Source: Deltaproteobacteria bacterium
GTDB lineage: Bacteria > Myxococcota_A > Polyangia > Haliangiales > Haliangiaceae
Assembly (NCBI GenBank): GCA_021413675.1
Contig: JAIOQA010000441.1
Location: forward strand, 1 to 56,014
Length of the DNA: 56,014 nucleotides
Reading direction: 5' to 3'
Below are positions 9,960 through 20,540 of the stretch, in pieces. The notes beneath the pieces were generated by a model, which worked only from the letters and a program-made list of their open reading frames with translations, had not been told where the DNA came from and did not search any database. Within the stretch, counting starts at the first letter, position 1. Every line of letters begins with the position of its first letter. The translations under genes were made by a program, and so were the position numbers.

Positions 9960-11273
9960 ATGAGCACGCCTCCGCCTGTGCCGCGGTCGACGTTCGAGCG
10001 GCTGACCGCGCAGCCGCTGCGCTTGCTCACCCGCTTCGGCGGCGCCGCGCTCACCGATCGGCTGGGCCTGCGGAAGCCGGCCGAGAAGGTCCTGTACGAG
10101 GTCGCGAAGACCGTCGTGGCGGCGGCGTCCTCGGCGCCGAAGCGCGCCGCGCGGCTCGATCGGCCGGCGCCGACGGGCGTGTTCGATCTGACGCCAACCG
10201 ACGAGCAGCAGCTGGTGATCGCCACCGCGCGCCGGTTCGCCGACGAAGTGCTGCGGCCCGCGGCGAGCGCAGCCGACGAGGCCGCGTCGCCCGGCGCGGT
10301 GCTCGGGCGCAGCGGCGATCTCGCGCTCGGGCCGATGGCGATCCCCGAGGCGCACGGCGGCGTGGCCAGCGAGCGATCGATCGTCACGAACACGCTGGTC
10401 GCGAGCGAGCTGGCGCGCGGCGATCTGGGGCTGGCGTGGGCGCTGCTCGCGCCGGTCGCGGTGATCGACGCGCTGGTGCGATATGGCACCGCCGCGCAGC
10501 AGGCGCGGTATCTGCCGCGCTTCACCGGTGACGCGTTCGTGCCGGCGGCGCTGGCCTTGCTCGAGCCACGCGTCGGCTTCGATCCGCACGCGCCGCAGGC
10601 CGGCGCCGTGCGCGACGGCGACGGCTGGAAGCTGTATGGGGCGAAGGCGCTGGTGCCGCTGGCGGCGACCGCCGAGCTGTTCGTGATCATCGTCGATATT
10701 CGCGGCGTCGGGCCGCGCGCGTTCGTGGTCGAGCGCGGCACGCCGGGGGTGATCGTCAGCGCCGAGCCCGCGATGGGCCTGCGCGCGGCGGCGACCGGGC
10801 GGTTGGTGCTCGACGGCGCGCGGGTCGGCCGCGACGCGATGCTCGGCGGAGACGACGGCGCCATCGATCTCGCGGGGCTGGTCGCGCGCGCGCGCATCGG
10901 CTGGGCGGCGCTGGGCGTCGGGTGTGCGCAGGCGGTGCTCGAGTTCGTGAAGACCTACGTCAACGATCGCCACGCGTTCGGCGAGCCGATCTCGAATCGC
11001 CAGTCGGTCGCGTTCGCGGTCGCCGACATCGCGATCGAGCTCGAGGGCATGCGGCTGATGGTGTGGCGCGCCGCGGCGCTGGCGGATCGCGGCGACGGGC
11101 CGGAGGTCGCGCGCGCGGCCGCGCTGGCCCGGTTGCAGGTCGCGCAGAAGGGCATGCGCATCGGCAGCGATGGCGTGCAGCTGCTGGGTGGCCATGGCTT
11201 CGTCAAGGAGTTCCCGGTCGAGCGCTGGTATCGCGACCTGCGCGCGATCGGGATCATGGAGGGTGCGCTGTGA
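9960..11273 (+). CDS. acyl-CoA dehydrogenase family protein 1
   Basis: 437 residues from the ATG at 9960. The first 60 residues (TAQPLRLLTRFGGAALTDRLG and on) are an extension before the ACAD fold. The fold begins near FDLTPTDEQQLVIATARRFA and contains the alpha N-terminal domain, a beta middle part (FVIIVDIRGVGPRAFVVERG) and the C-terminal helical domain (YVNDRHAFGEPISNRQSVAF, LLGGHGFVKEFPVERWYRD). A Glu at the usual catalytic-base position is seen in the terminal IGIMEGAL, but the protein stops right there, with no region after it. The middle domain is divergent, so an FAD-dependent dehydrogenase with unusual substrate or partner dependence is possible. It overlaps the next gene by 4 bp (GTGA), suggesting a heteromeric pair. 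Confidence 0.85.
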   Translation: MSTPPPVPRSTFERLTAQPLRLLTRFGGAALTDRLGLRKPAEKVLYEVAKTVVAAASSAPKRAARLDRPAPTGVFDLTPTDEQQLVIATARRFADEVLRPAASAADEAASPGAVLGRSGDLALGPMAIPEAHGGVASERSIVTNTLVASELARGDLGLAWALLAPVAVIDALVRYGTAAQQARYLPRFTGDAFVPAALALLEPRVGFDPHAPQAGAVRDGDGWKLYGAKALVPLAATAELFVIIVDIRGVGPRAFVVERGTPGVIVSAEPAMGLRAAATGRLVLDGARVGRDAMLGGDDGAIDLAGLVARARIGWAALGVGCAQAVLEFVKTYVNDRHAFGEPISNRQSVAFAVADIAIELEGMRLMVWRAAALADRGDGPEVARAAALARLQVAQKGMRIGSDGVQLLGGHGFVKEFPVERWYRDLRAIGIMEGAL

Positions 11274-12436
11274 TCGATCTCGAGATCCCCCGGAAGTTGA
11301 AGCCGCTGGTCGCGCAGGCCCGCGCGGTCGCCGCCAACGTGCTGCGCCCGATCTCGCGCAAGTACGACACCGCCGAGCATGCCTATCCCAAGGAGCTCGA
11401 CATGCTGGCGGCGCTGCTCGACGGGCTCAACGCCGGCGGCGCGGGCGCGTCGGCGGGTTCGCTGAGCAAGCACGACGGTGGTGACGGAAAGATCCGCAAC
11501 GGCGGCAACATGGCGACCGTGCTCGGCATGTTCGAGCTGGCGTGGGGCGACGTCGGGCTGGCGCTGACGTTGCCGCGCCAGGGCCTGGGTAACGCCGCGC
11601 TCGCCGCGGTCGGCACCGACGAGCAGAAGGCCGCGTTCGGCAAGCGATGGATCGCGATGGCCATCACCGAGCCGGGCGCCGGGTCAGACTCGGCGGCGAT
11701 CCGCGCGACCGCGCGGCGCGATGGCGACGCGTGGGTGCTCGACGGCGAGAAGATCTTCGTCACCGCCGGCGAGCGCGCCGACGCGATCGTCGTGTGGGCG
11801 ACGCTGGATCCAGCGCTCGGGCGCGCGGCGATCAAGTCGTTCCTCGTGCCCAAGGACGCGCCCGGGATCCGGGTCGCGCGGCTGGAGAAGAAGCTGGGTA
11901 TCCGGGCGTCGGACACCGCGACCATCGTGCTGGAGAGCTGTCGGATTCCCCTCGCCAATATCCTGGGCTCGCCGGAGATCGAGACCAAGGCGTCGTTCGC
12001 CGGCGTGATGAAGACGTTCGACAACACGCGGCCGGTGGTCGCGGCGATGGCGGTGGGCGTGGCCAGCGCGGCGCTCGAGCGGACGCGCGAGCTGGTGCAT
12101 GGGGGCGATCCCGTGACGCTCGCCGAGCTCGATCGGCTGGACGCCGAGCTCGAGGCCGCGCGGCTGCTGACGCTCAAGGCCGCGTGGATGGCTGACAACC
12201 GCATTCCGAACTCGCTCGAGGCGTCGATGGCCAAGGCCAAGGCCGGCCGGATGGTCACCGAGGTGACGCTTCGCTGCGTCGAGCTGGCCGGGCCGGTCGG
12301 ATATGGCGAGGGCGAGCTGCTCGAGAAGTGGGCGCGCGACGCGAAGATCCTCGACATCTTCGAGGGTACGCAGCAGATCCAGATGCTGATCGTCGCGCGG
12401 CGGCTGCTCGACAAGACCAGCGCCGAGCTGCGCTGA
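11270..12436 (+). CDS. acyl-CoA dehydrogenase family protein 2
   Basis: 388 residues from a GTG overlapping the previous stop. It shows the usual ACAD order: helical N-domain, ITEPGAGSDSAAI and KIFVTAGERADAIVVWA in the FAD/beta domain, and a C-terminal domain ending ILDIFEGTQQIQMLIVARRL, with Glu in the standard EGT position and the Q-I segment that contacts FAD. The region VGYGEGELLEKWARDAK matches the family. It is better conserved than the dehydrogenase before it. It is the last gene of the tetR-led operon, and the transcript runs into a copy of the two-hairpin 3' element. Reaction inferred: alpha,beta-dehydrogenation of an acyl-CoA feeding the hydratase. Confidence 0.9.
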   Translation: MIDLEIPRKLKPLVAQARAVAANVLRPISRKYDTAEHAYPKELDMLAALLDGLNAGGAGASAGSLSKHDGGDGKIRNGGNMATVLGMFELAWGDVGLALTLPRQGLGNAALAAVGTDEQKAAFGKRWIAMAITEPGAGSDSAAIRATARRDGDAWVLDGEKIFVTAGERADAIVVWATLDPALGRAAIKSFLVPKDAPGIRVARLEKKLGIRASDTATIVLESCRIPLANILGSPEIETKASFAGVMKTFDNTRPVVAAMAVGVASAALERTRELVHGGDPVTLAELDRLDAELEAARLLTLKAAWMADNRIPNSLEASMAKAKAGRMVTEVTLRCVELAGPVGYGEGELLEKWARDAKILDIFEGTQQIQMLIVARRLLDKTSAELR

Positions 12437-12447
12437 CGGCGCTGCCC

Positions 12448-12558
12448 GAGGCGAACGAAGTGAGCCGGTTCAGGGTCCGGATGAGATCGGGACCGTCGTC
12501 CTCGACGGGGCCGATCGATCGAACAAGAGCCTGGAGGCGAAAGCCTCACAGGCTCTGA
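12448..12558 (+). repeat. two-hairpin 3' element, copy B
   Basis: Begins 11 bp after the acyl-CoA dehydrogenase stop, in the same orientation. It has a conserved box (GAGCCGG, then TCCGGATGAGATCGGGACCG), internal hairpin CCGTCG-TCCT-CGACGG at 12493-12508, GGCCGATCGATCGAA, and a terminal hairpin at 12526-12556: AGAGCCTG, GAGGC, loop GAAA, GCCTC, bulged A, CAGGCTCT. No T-tract follows. Homologous to the copies at 18111-18219 and 26651-26760. Confidence 0.85.
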
Positions 12559-12636
12559 ATCGACCGGCGCCCGCGGCAAATCGTCCACCGGCGCGGCGCC
12601 CGGTCGCCCGCGGGGTACGATGGGCACGGACGCGGG

Positions 12637-15600
12637 ATGGCCACCTCCCTGGACCACTTCGAGGTGCTGCACGAGCTGGGCGCTGGCTCGATGGGCGTGG
12701 TCAGCCGCGCCCGCGATCGGCGCACCGGCGAAGAGATCGCGATCAAGCGGCTGCACGCGCTCGAGCCCGGCGCGCTGGTCGCGCTCAAGAGCGAGTTCCG
12801 GCTGTTCGCCGACGTGCGCCACCGCAACGTCGTCCGGCTCGACGAGCTGATCGAGGATCGCGGGCAGTGGCTCATCACGATGGAGCTGATCCTCGGCGAG
12901 ACCTTCGTGCGCTGGGTGCGCGGCGGGGCGGGCCCCGACGACAGCCAGGACCGCACGCTGCCGGGCGGCGCGATCGATCTCGATCGCCTGCGCGCGGCGT
13001 TCGGCCAGCTCGTCGATGGGCTCGAGGCGATCCACGGCGCCGAGCGCGTGCACCGCGATCTCAAGCCATCGAACGTGCTGGTCGAGCGCAACGGTCGCGT
13101 CGTGATCCTCGATTTCGGGCTGGCCGAGCACCGCGACGCCACGCGCCCGCGGCACGGCTCGATCACCGGGACGATCGGGTACATGGCGCCCGAGGTCCTG
13201 CGCGGCGGCCAGGTCGGCGCCAAGGCCGACTGGTACGCGGTCGGCGTGCTGCTCTACGAGTGCCTGACCGGCCGCCTGCCGTTCGATGGCGCGCCGCTCG
13301 AGGTCATGCACGCCAAGCTCGAGCGCGCGCCGGTCGCGCCCTCGGTGTTCGCGCCGGTACCCGACGATCTCGAGCAGCTCTGCCTCGACCTCCTGGCGCG
13401 CGAGCCCGAGCGCCGTCCCGGCGCGCGCGAGGTGCGGGCGCAGCTCGGCGGCCGCATCGACGAGCGGCCGCGTCGCCGCGCGCATCCGCTGATCGGCCGC
13501 GACGCGCTGCTCGCGCGCGCCATCGCGCGAGCCGGTGAGGCGCCGTCGATCACCGCGATCGTCGGCGCGCCCGGCATGGGCAAGACCTCGATCGCGCACG
13601 CGCTGGCGGCGCAGCTGCGCCGCGATCTCGCCGCGACCTGCCTCACCGCTGCGTGCCACGCGCGCGAGTCGATCCGGTTCAACGCCTTCGATGGCATCGC
13701 CGACGGCATCCGGCGCGCGCTCGCGGCGCTGCCCGAGGATCGCCGCGCCGCGCTCCTCGCCCACGACGACGGCCCGCTCGGCGAGCTGTTCCCGGTGCTC
13801 CGCACCACCGACGAGGACGGCATCGACGAATCGGTCACCGGCGAGGTCGTGCACCACGATCACGGTGGCGACGCGCGCCGCCGCGCGTTCGCGGCGTTCC
13901 GCGCGCTGCTCGCCGATCTCGCCACCGCCGGGCTGGTCGCGCTGGTCATCGACGACGTCCATCGCGCCGATCGCGACAGCCTCGACCTGCTCGCCCACGT
14001 CTTTCGCGATCCCGCGCCGCCGCTCGCGCTGTTCGTGATCGGCGCGCGCGAGGGCCTGGCGCCGCTGGTGGCGCTCGCCGACGATCGCCGCGTCCCCGAG
14101 CTGGTCGAGCTCGTCGTCGAGCCGCTGGCCGAGGCCGACGGCGCGCGCCTCGCCGAGATCGTCGCGCGCGATCACGGCATGACCATCGACCCCGCGGCGC
14201 TCGCGCGGGCCGCCGCCGGCCACCCCGCGTTGATCGTCGAGCTCGCGCGGCGCGGCGGCCCCGGCGACGGGATCCCGTCCCTGCCCGAGCTGCTCGCGGT
14301 GCGCCTCGAGGCCCTGCCCCCGATCCCGCGCGCGCTGCTCGACATCGTCGCGCTCGCCGGCGGGCCGCTCGAGCTCGCGGTCGCCGCGCGCGCGATCGCC
14401 CAGGCCCCGGCCGCGACCCGCGCGGCGATCGAGACGCTGGTCGACGCCGGGCTGGTCGCGTACGCCGATCGCGGCGATCTCGTCGCGATCGTGCAGGACG
14501 AGCTGCGGCGGATCGCGATCGCGCAGCTCGCGGCCGATCAGCTGCGGCTGCGGCACAAGCAGCTCGCGCTCGCGCTCGACGCGGTCGGCGGCGTGGATCC
14601 CGAGCGCGTGCTGCACCACTGGCGCGCGTCGGGGCGGCGCGGCAAGGCGGCCGAGCAGGCGCTGGCCTGCGCCCAGGCCTCGGCGAACCGCTTCGAGGTC
14701 CACCGCGCCGCGCGCCTGTACCAGGAGGCGCTCGAGGGCGGCCTCGAGCGCAAGGCCGGCTTCCTCGCGCGGGTCGCGCTCGGCGAGGTGCTCGCGATCG
14801 GTGGACGCGGGCGCGAGGCGGCGACCGAGTACCTCACCGCCGCGGCGATCGCCAAGCCCGGCGACGCGCTCACGCTGCGCCAGCGCGCGGCCGCGCAGCT
14901 GTTCGAGAGCGGCGACAACGATCGCGCGGCGGAGGTGCTGAGCGACGTGCTCGAGGCCGTCGATCTGCCGCGGCTCCGCGGCGGGCGGCGCTCGCTGGCC
15001 TCCGCGATCTGGTCGCGCGCGCGGCTGCGGGCGCGCGGCCTGCGCCCGGCCAACGGCACGGCGCGGGTCGCCGATCGCCTGCGCCTCGACGCGTGCTGGA
15101 CCGCCGCCACCTCGCTGTCGACGACCGAGCCGATCGCCGGCCTCGACTACCAGACCCGCTACCTGCGGCTGGCGCTCGATCACGGCACGCCGAGCGACGT
15201 GATCCGCGGGCTCACGCTCGAGGCGAGCTACGTCGCGACCGCGGGCGAGCGCCACCGCCCGCGCGCGCGCGCCCTCCTCGATCAGGCCGAGGCGATCGCG
15301 GCGCAGGCGCCGGACCCGCTGCACGACGGCTGGCTCGGCCTCGGCGAGGGCGTCGTCGACTTCATGACCGGCCACGCGGCGTCGGCGACCGCGGCCTGCG
15401 ATCGCGCGGTCGCCGCGTTCGACGCGAGCCCGACGGCCTCGAACTGGGAGCGCCGCACCGCGCGCCTGTTCGCGATGTGGCCGCGCTACTACCTCGGCGA
15501 CATGATCGACTTCGCGGGCCGGGTCCGCACCGGGCTGAGCGAGGCGCTCGCGATCGACGACCACTACTCGGCGGTGCAGTTCCGCGTCGGGCTCGCCAAC

Positions 15601-16206
15601 GCCGCGTGGCTCGCGATCGACGAGGTCGGGGCCGCGCGCCACCACACCGGCGAGGGCATGGCGGCGTGGACCGGCTCGGGCTACCAGCTGCCGAGCGTCT
15701 ATCGCACGTTCGGCGTGGCGCAGCTCCACCTCTACGCTGACGCCGCGGTTGCCGCGCTCGAGGTGGTGACGCGCGACGTGCCCGCGTTTCGCGCCGCCGG
15801 CCTCGAGCGGCTCGCGACGGTCGGCGCGAACCTGAGCCTCCTCGAGGCGCGGTGCGCCCTCGCCGGCGCCGCCGATGGCGTGCCGCACGCGCGCCGCGCG
15901 CTGGCCCGCGCCCGGCGCTTCGGGGTCGCGTGGGGCCCGGCCTCCGCGCACCTGATCGAGGCCGCGATCGCGCTCGCCACGGGCGACCGGATCGGCGGGC
16001 TCGCGAGCTGGGGCGAGGCCGAGCGCGCGTTCACGGCGCTCGGCATGCGGGCGCACGCGGCGGTCGCGCGCTGGCGCCGCGGCGCCGCGATCGGCGGCCC
16101 CACCGGCGACGATCTCGCCGACGGCGCCGACACCGAGCTGCGGATCCTCGGCATCAAGCGCCCGGATCGGTGGGTCGCGATGATCGCTCCGCTCGCGCGG
16201 CGCTGA
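12637..16206 (+). CDS. PknK-like Ser/Thr kinase fused to AAA-type ATPase and TPRs
   Basis: 1189 residues. The kinase domain covers about residues 8-270: GAGSMGVV loop, IAIKRL, VHRDLKPSNVLV, ILDFGLAEH and TGTIGYMAPEVL, so it looks active. LIGRDALLARAI then opens an ATPase domain with Walker A GAPGMGKTS (about residue 310) and Walker B LVALVIDDVHRADRDSLDLL. The last 600 residues are helical repeats (ANRFEVHRAARLYQEALEGG, GDNDRAAEVLSDVLEA) of TPR type. This kinase + AAA_16 + TPR order is that of PknK/STAND kinases, cytoplasmic hubs that bind partners through the repeats. No HTH is seen at the end. Start at the ATG 12637; an out-of-frame ATG at 12620 is ignored. It converges with the MNIO locus, 9 bp between ends. 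Confidence 0.92.
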   Translation: MATSLDHFEVLHELGAGSMGVVSRARDRRTGEEIAIKRLHALEPGALVALKSEFRLFADVRHRNVVRLDELIEDRGQWLITMELILGETFVRWVRGGAGPDDSQDRTLPGGAIDLDRLRAAFGQLVDGLEAIHGAERVHRDLKPSNVLVERNGRVVILDFGLAEHRDATRPRHGSITGTIGYMAPEVLRGGQVGAKADWYAVGVLLYECLTGRLPFDGAPLEVMHAKLERAPVAPSVFAPVPDDLEQLCLDLLAREPERRPGAREVRAQLGGRIDERPRRRAHPLIGRDALLARAIARAGEAPSITAIVGAPGMGKTSIAHALAAQLRRDLAATCLTAACHARESIRFNAFDGIADGIRRALAALPEDRRAALLAHDDGPLGELFPVLRTTDEDGIDESVTGEVVHHDHGGDARRRAFAAFRALLADLATAGLVALVIDDVHRADRDSLDLLAHVFRDPAPPLALFVIGAREGLAPLVALADDRRVPELVELVVEPLAEADGARLAEIVARDHGMTIDPAALARAAAGHPALIVELARRGGPGDGIPSLPELLAVRLEALPPIPRALLDIVALAGGPLELAVAARAIAQAPAATRAAIETLVDAGLVAYADRGDLVAIVQDELRRIAIAQLAADQLRLRHKQLALALDAVGGVDPERVLHHWRASGRRGKAAEQALACAQASANRFEVHRAARLYQEALEGGLERKAGFLARVALGEVLAIGGRGREAATEYLTAAAIAKPGDALTLRQRAAAQLFESGDNDRAAEVLSDVLEAVDLPRLRGGRRSLASAIWSRARLRARGLRPANGTARVADRLRLDACWTAATSLSTTEPIAGLDYQTRYLRLALDHGTPSDVIRGLTLEASYVATAGERHRPRARALLDQAEAIAAQAPDPLHDGWLGLGEGVVDFMTGHAASATAACDRAVAAFDASPTASNWERRTARLFAMWPRYYLGDMIDFAGRVRTGLSEALAIDDHYSAVQFRVGLANAAWLAIDEVGAARHHTGEGMAAWTGSGYQLPSVYRTFGVAQLHLYADAAVAALEVVTRDVPAFRAAGLERLATVGANLSLLEARCALAGAADGVPHARRALARARRFGVAWGPASAHLIEAAIALATGDRIGGLASWGEAERAFTALGMRAHAAVARWRRGAAIGGPTGDDLADGADTELRILGIKRPDRWVAMIAPLARR

Positions 16207-16215
16207 TCGATCGGA

Positions 16216-16422
16216 TCAGTCCTCGGCGCGGCTCACCCAGCGCGCCGCGAGCATCGCGGACACGTCGAGGGCGGCGGGGTCGAACGCCATCACCCACGCG
16301 CGATGCGCGGCGAACGCGGGGTCGGTGGCGAGAGCGTGCGCCATCGCGGCGGCCGGCAGCCGGCGCACGAGCAGCGCGGTGAGCGTGGCCTGGAACGCGT
16401 CGAGGTCGGCGTCGTCGATCAC
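16216..16422 (-). CDS. 68-residue protein, candidate partner of the MNIO enzyme
   Basis: Starts with a GTG that overlaps the MNIO stop by 4 bp, so the two are translationally coupled. Sixty-eight residues, all helical by composition: AFQATLTALLVRRLP, MAHALATDPAFAAHRAWV, FDPAALDVSAMLAARW. MNIO enzymes usually act with a partner of about 200 residues or more that carries a RiPP recognition element; this protein is far shorter and has no recognisable one. The AHRAWVMAFDPAALDVSA segment recalls the C-terminal part of partner proteins (DUF2063-like), so it may be a minimal partner. This is an inference from position, and I recognise no domain with certainty. No Cys. Confidence 0.7.
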   Translation of the reverse strand: MIDDADLDAFQATLTALLVRRLPAAAMAHALATDPAFAAHRAWVMAFDPAALDVSAMLAARWVSRAED

Positions 16423-17336
16423 GCGCAGCGCTCCTCGCCGACGTCGAACGCGGCCTCGACCGCGGCGCGCAGCGCCAGGAAGTCGGCGCGATACGCGGCG
16501 CGATCCGGTTCGCGGCCCAGCGTCTGCCCGCGGCGCTCGAGGAACACGACCTCGAGCGCCGGGCAGCACGCGAGCGCCTCGGCCACGAGCGGCCACACAT
16601 CCCCGGGCACGTCGCCGTCGTGGCTGTCGAGGCGGATCGGCCGCGCGCCGGGCGCGGGCTCGTACCAGTCGCCGCCGGACACGTGGAGCTCGCGCACCCG
16701 CGCCAGCGGATACGTGCGCAAGAGCGCGAGCGGATCGAGGCGGGCGTTGTGCGCCTGGGTCCACACGTTGTGGACGTCGAGCAAGAGGAAGCCGTCGACC
16801 GCGTCGAGGATCTCGCCGAGAAACGCGCCCTGCTCCTGCGCGTCGACCGGGCCGAGGCCCATGCCGAGGTTCTCGAGTCCGACCGGGCAGCCCACCGCGT
16901 CGGCGAGCCGGCGCAGGCGGTCGACGCCGAGCGCGACGGTCGCGGGCGTGTACGGCGCGGGCAACATCGTGTTCCGCCAGAACGGGCCCGCGCTCAGCCA
17001 GCCGAAGTGCTCCGAGACGTGGCGGTAGCGGCGCGCGCGGCACTCGTCGGTGAGCTGCGCGATCCACCGCTCCTGGCGCGACGTCCAGCGGCCCGACATC
17101 ACCGACATCCACACGCCGTGGCCGTAGAGGGCGTCGTCGGCGGCATAGGCGTCGAGGATCTCGAGCGCCCACGCCGGCTCGTCGCGGCGCTCGCCGCGGG
17201 GATGCGAGCCCCAGGCGTAGTCGATGTCGCGCTCGAGCGCGTCGACCAGCCCGGCCTCGAAAAGGGGGAGCGCCGCCGCGCGGAAGTCGCCTTCCGGGAG
17301 GAAGTTCAGCCCCACGCGTGGCGGCGTTCGCGTCAT
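16419..17336 (-). CDS. MNIO / DUF692 family multinuclear non-heme iron enzyme (RiPP-modifying)
   Basis: 305 residues, a normal length for the family. The motifs of the TIM-barrel DUF692/MNIO fold appear in order: GLNFLPE at the N-terminus, YRHVSEHFGW, GCPVGLENLGM (Glu-Asn), LLLDVHNVW (Asp, His, Asn), ELHVSGGDW (His), DSHDGDVPGDVWPLV and VVFLERRGQ. These supply the His/Asp/Glu ligands for two or three irons. Characterised members (MbnB, TglH, ChrH) oxidatively modify Cys or other residues of ribosomal peptides. The upstream gene encodes just such a Cys-bearing peptide, its stop 1 nt before this ATG, and a small protein overlaps the 3' end. The exact chemistry cannot be read from sequence; modification of the CYTC core is the natural guess. 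Confidence 0.88.
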   Translation of the reverse strand: MTRTPPRVGLNFLPEGDFRAAALPLFEAGLVDALERDIDYAWGSHPRGERRDEPAWALEILDAYAADDALYGHGVWMSVMSGRWTSRQERWIAQLTDECRARRYRHVSEHFGWLSAGPFWRNTMLPAPYTPATVALGVDRLRRLADAVGCPVGLENLGMGLGPVDAQEQGAFLGEILDAVDGFLLLDVHNVWTQAHNARLDPLALLRTYPLARVRELHVSGGDWYEPAPGARPIRLDSHDGDVPGDVWPLVAEALACCPALEVVFLERRGQTLGREPDRAAYRADFLALRAAVEAAFDVGEERCA

Positions 17337-17337
17337 C

Positions 17338-17478
17338 TCAGATCGAGCCCTTCGAGAGGACGAGGCCGCACGTGTAACAGATGCCTGCGCCGGCGGTGGT
17401 CTCGAGCTGGGCGGGGGTGAGCTTCGCCAGCCTGGCGGCGACGTTCCTGGAGGCCTTGGTCTCGGTCTGCTTCTTCAT
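17338..17478 (-). CDS. 46-residue RiPP precursor peptide candidate with CYTC core
   Basis: A short gene of 47 codons with a strong Shine-Dalgarno site (GGAGAA, 5 nt before the ATG). The peptide has a basic polar leader (MKKQTETKASRN), an amphipathic helix segment (VAARLAKLTPAQLETT), a small-residue hinge AGAG, and the C-terminal part ICYTCGLVLSKGSI with two Cys in a CXXC. LTPAQLE is the kind of leader motif that modifying enzymes bind. It ends 1 nt before the ATG of an MNIO enzyme, a family that modifies Cys-containing peptides. The core-leader boundary (after AGAG) is a guess. It has no signal peptide, and no protease or transporter gene is adjacent. Confidence 0.8.
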   Translation of the reverse strand: MKKQTETKASRNVAARLAKLTPAQLETTAGAGICYTCGLVLSKGSI

Positions 17479-17483
17479 GGTCG

Positions 17484-17489
17484 TTCTCC
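17484..17489 (-). promoter_or_regulatory. ribosome binding site of the precursor peptide
   Basis: GGAGAA on the minus strand, 5 nt before the ATG at 17478. It is stronger than the site of most genes here and supports translation of this short ORF at high level. Confidence 0.65.
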
Positions 17490-17663
17490 GGTGTCGTGAG
17501 GGATGCGGTCGGTGCGAACGCTTCGCAGAGCACGCGCGATGCCAGCGGCCAACGCCGCGACATCACGCGCGCCACGCATCGGTGGTACGCGCGGATCCCC
17601 GACTGTCACGCGCGCACGCGGGCGCGTTACACCGACGGCGACGCCGCCGCGCTCACGCCGCGA

Positions 17664-18050
17664 TCACGACCGGCGATCGAGCATCCACGCCAGCCACGCG
17701 ATGCCCATCACCTGGCCGAGGGTCGGCCTGCCGATGCGCGGCGCCGAGCGCAGCTGCGCCGACGGGTACAGCATGAAGGCGTTGCGCATGCGCTGCTCCC
17801 GGCCCTCCGGGATGTCGCCGCCGCAGCTGAGCTGCCCGCCGCGCTCGGTGCGATAGGCGCGGATGCTGCCGCGCGCGATGGTCGGCTCGATCACCGCGTC
17901 GGCGAACGCCTGCATCAGCGACACCGGCACGCGGCCGCGCACGAGCAAGAGCTTGCCGTCGCGCACCGAGACGTAGAACAGCTCGTTGGCCCGCCACAGG
18001 AACCAGACGACGATCGGGACGCCAATCGCGAGCAGCGCGAGGACCAGCAC
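17664..18050 (-). CDS. DUF3634 family small membrane protein
   Basis: 128 residues. The N-terminus is a single membrane span (MLVLALLAIGVPIVVWFLWR) followed at once by ANELFYVSVRDGKLLLVRGRVP, the signature of DUF3634 proteins, then a region with MQAFADAVIEPTIARGSIRAY and GGQLSCGGDIPEG. The C-terminal 20 residues contain a second weak hydrophobic stretch. The function of the family is unknown; the soluble part may face the cytoplasm and bind a partner. It sits alone, 185 bp upstream of the RiPP-like locus and on the same strand, with no sign of co-transcription. Confidence 0.75.
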   Translation of the reverse strand: MLVLALLAIGVPIVVWFLWRANELFYVSVRDGKLLLVRGRVPVSLMQAFADAVIEPTIARGSIRAYRTERGGQLSCGGDIPEGREQRMRNAFMLYPSAQLRSAPRIGRPTLGQVMGIAWLAWMLDRRS

Positions 18051-18110
18051 GCGCGAACGCTGCCGCGCGGTCCGACCGTTGTCAACCGCGATCCCGCGAC
18101 CGCGGTGTCA

Positions 18111-18216
18111 GAGGCTGTCATCCTTTCGGATGACAGCCTCCTTTCGATCGATCGGCCCCGTCGAGGACGACGGTCCCGATCTCATCCGGAACCTGAGCCG
18201 GCTCGCTTCGCTCGCC

Positions 18217-18219
<3 letters not shown>
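18111..18219 (-). repeat. two-hairpin 3' element, copy A (after clpA)
   Basis: On the minus strand the element begins with the clpA stop codon (TGAGGCGAGCGAAGCGAGCC). It then carries the conserved box, the internal hairpin CCGTCG-TCCT-CGACGG and GATCGATCGAA, and ends in a perfect 13-bp hairpin at 18111-18140 (minus strand GAGGCTGTCATCC, GAAA loop, GGATGACAGCCTC). The terminal stem sequence differs from copies B and C, but the position and GAAA loop agree. Confidence 0.85.
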
Positions 18220-20502
<2,283 letters not shown>

Positions 20503-20540
20503 GGTCGGGCTCCGGGGAGAGTTGCGAGAAGAGGGAGCCG

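Noticed and set aside
11383..16056. Very long antisense open frame (about 1550 codons) across the dehydrogenase and PknK-like kinase genes
   Set aside because: High GC in third codon positions leaves stops rare on the opposite strand. The translation is Arg/Ala-rich low complexity with no family motif, while the plus strand has complete kinase and ATPase motifs.
16201..16222. Short palindrome CTGATC-GATCG-GATCAG between convergent genes as a terminator
   Set aside because: Six-base arms without a T-tract and overlapping the kinase stop codon; too weak to call.
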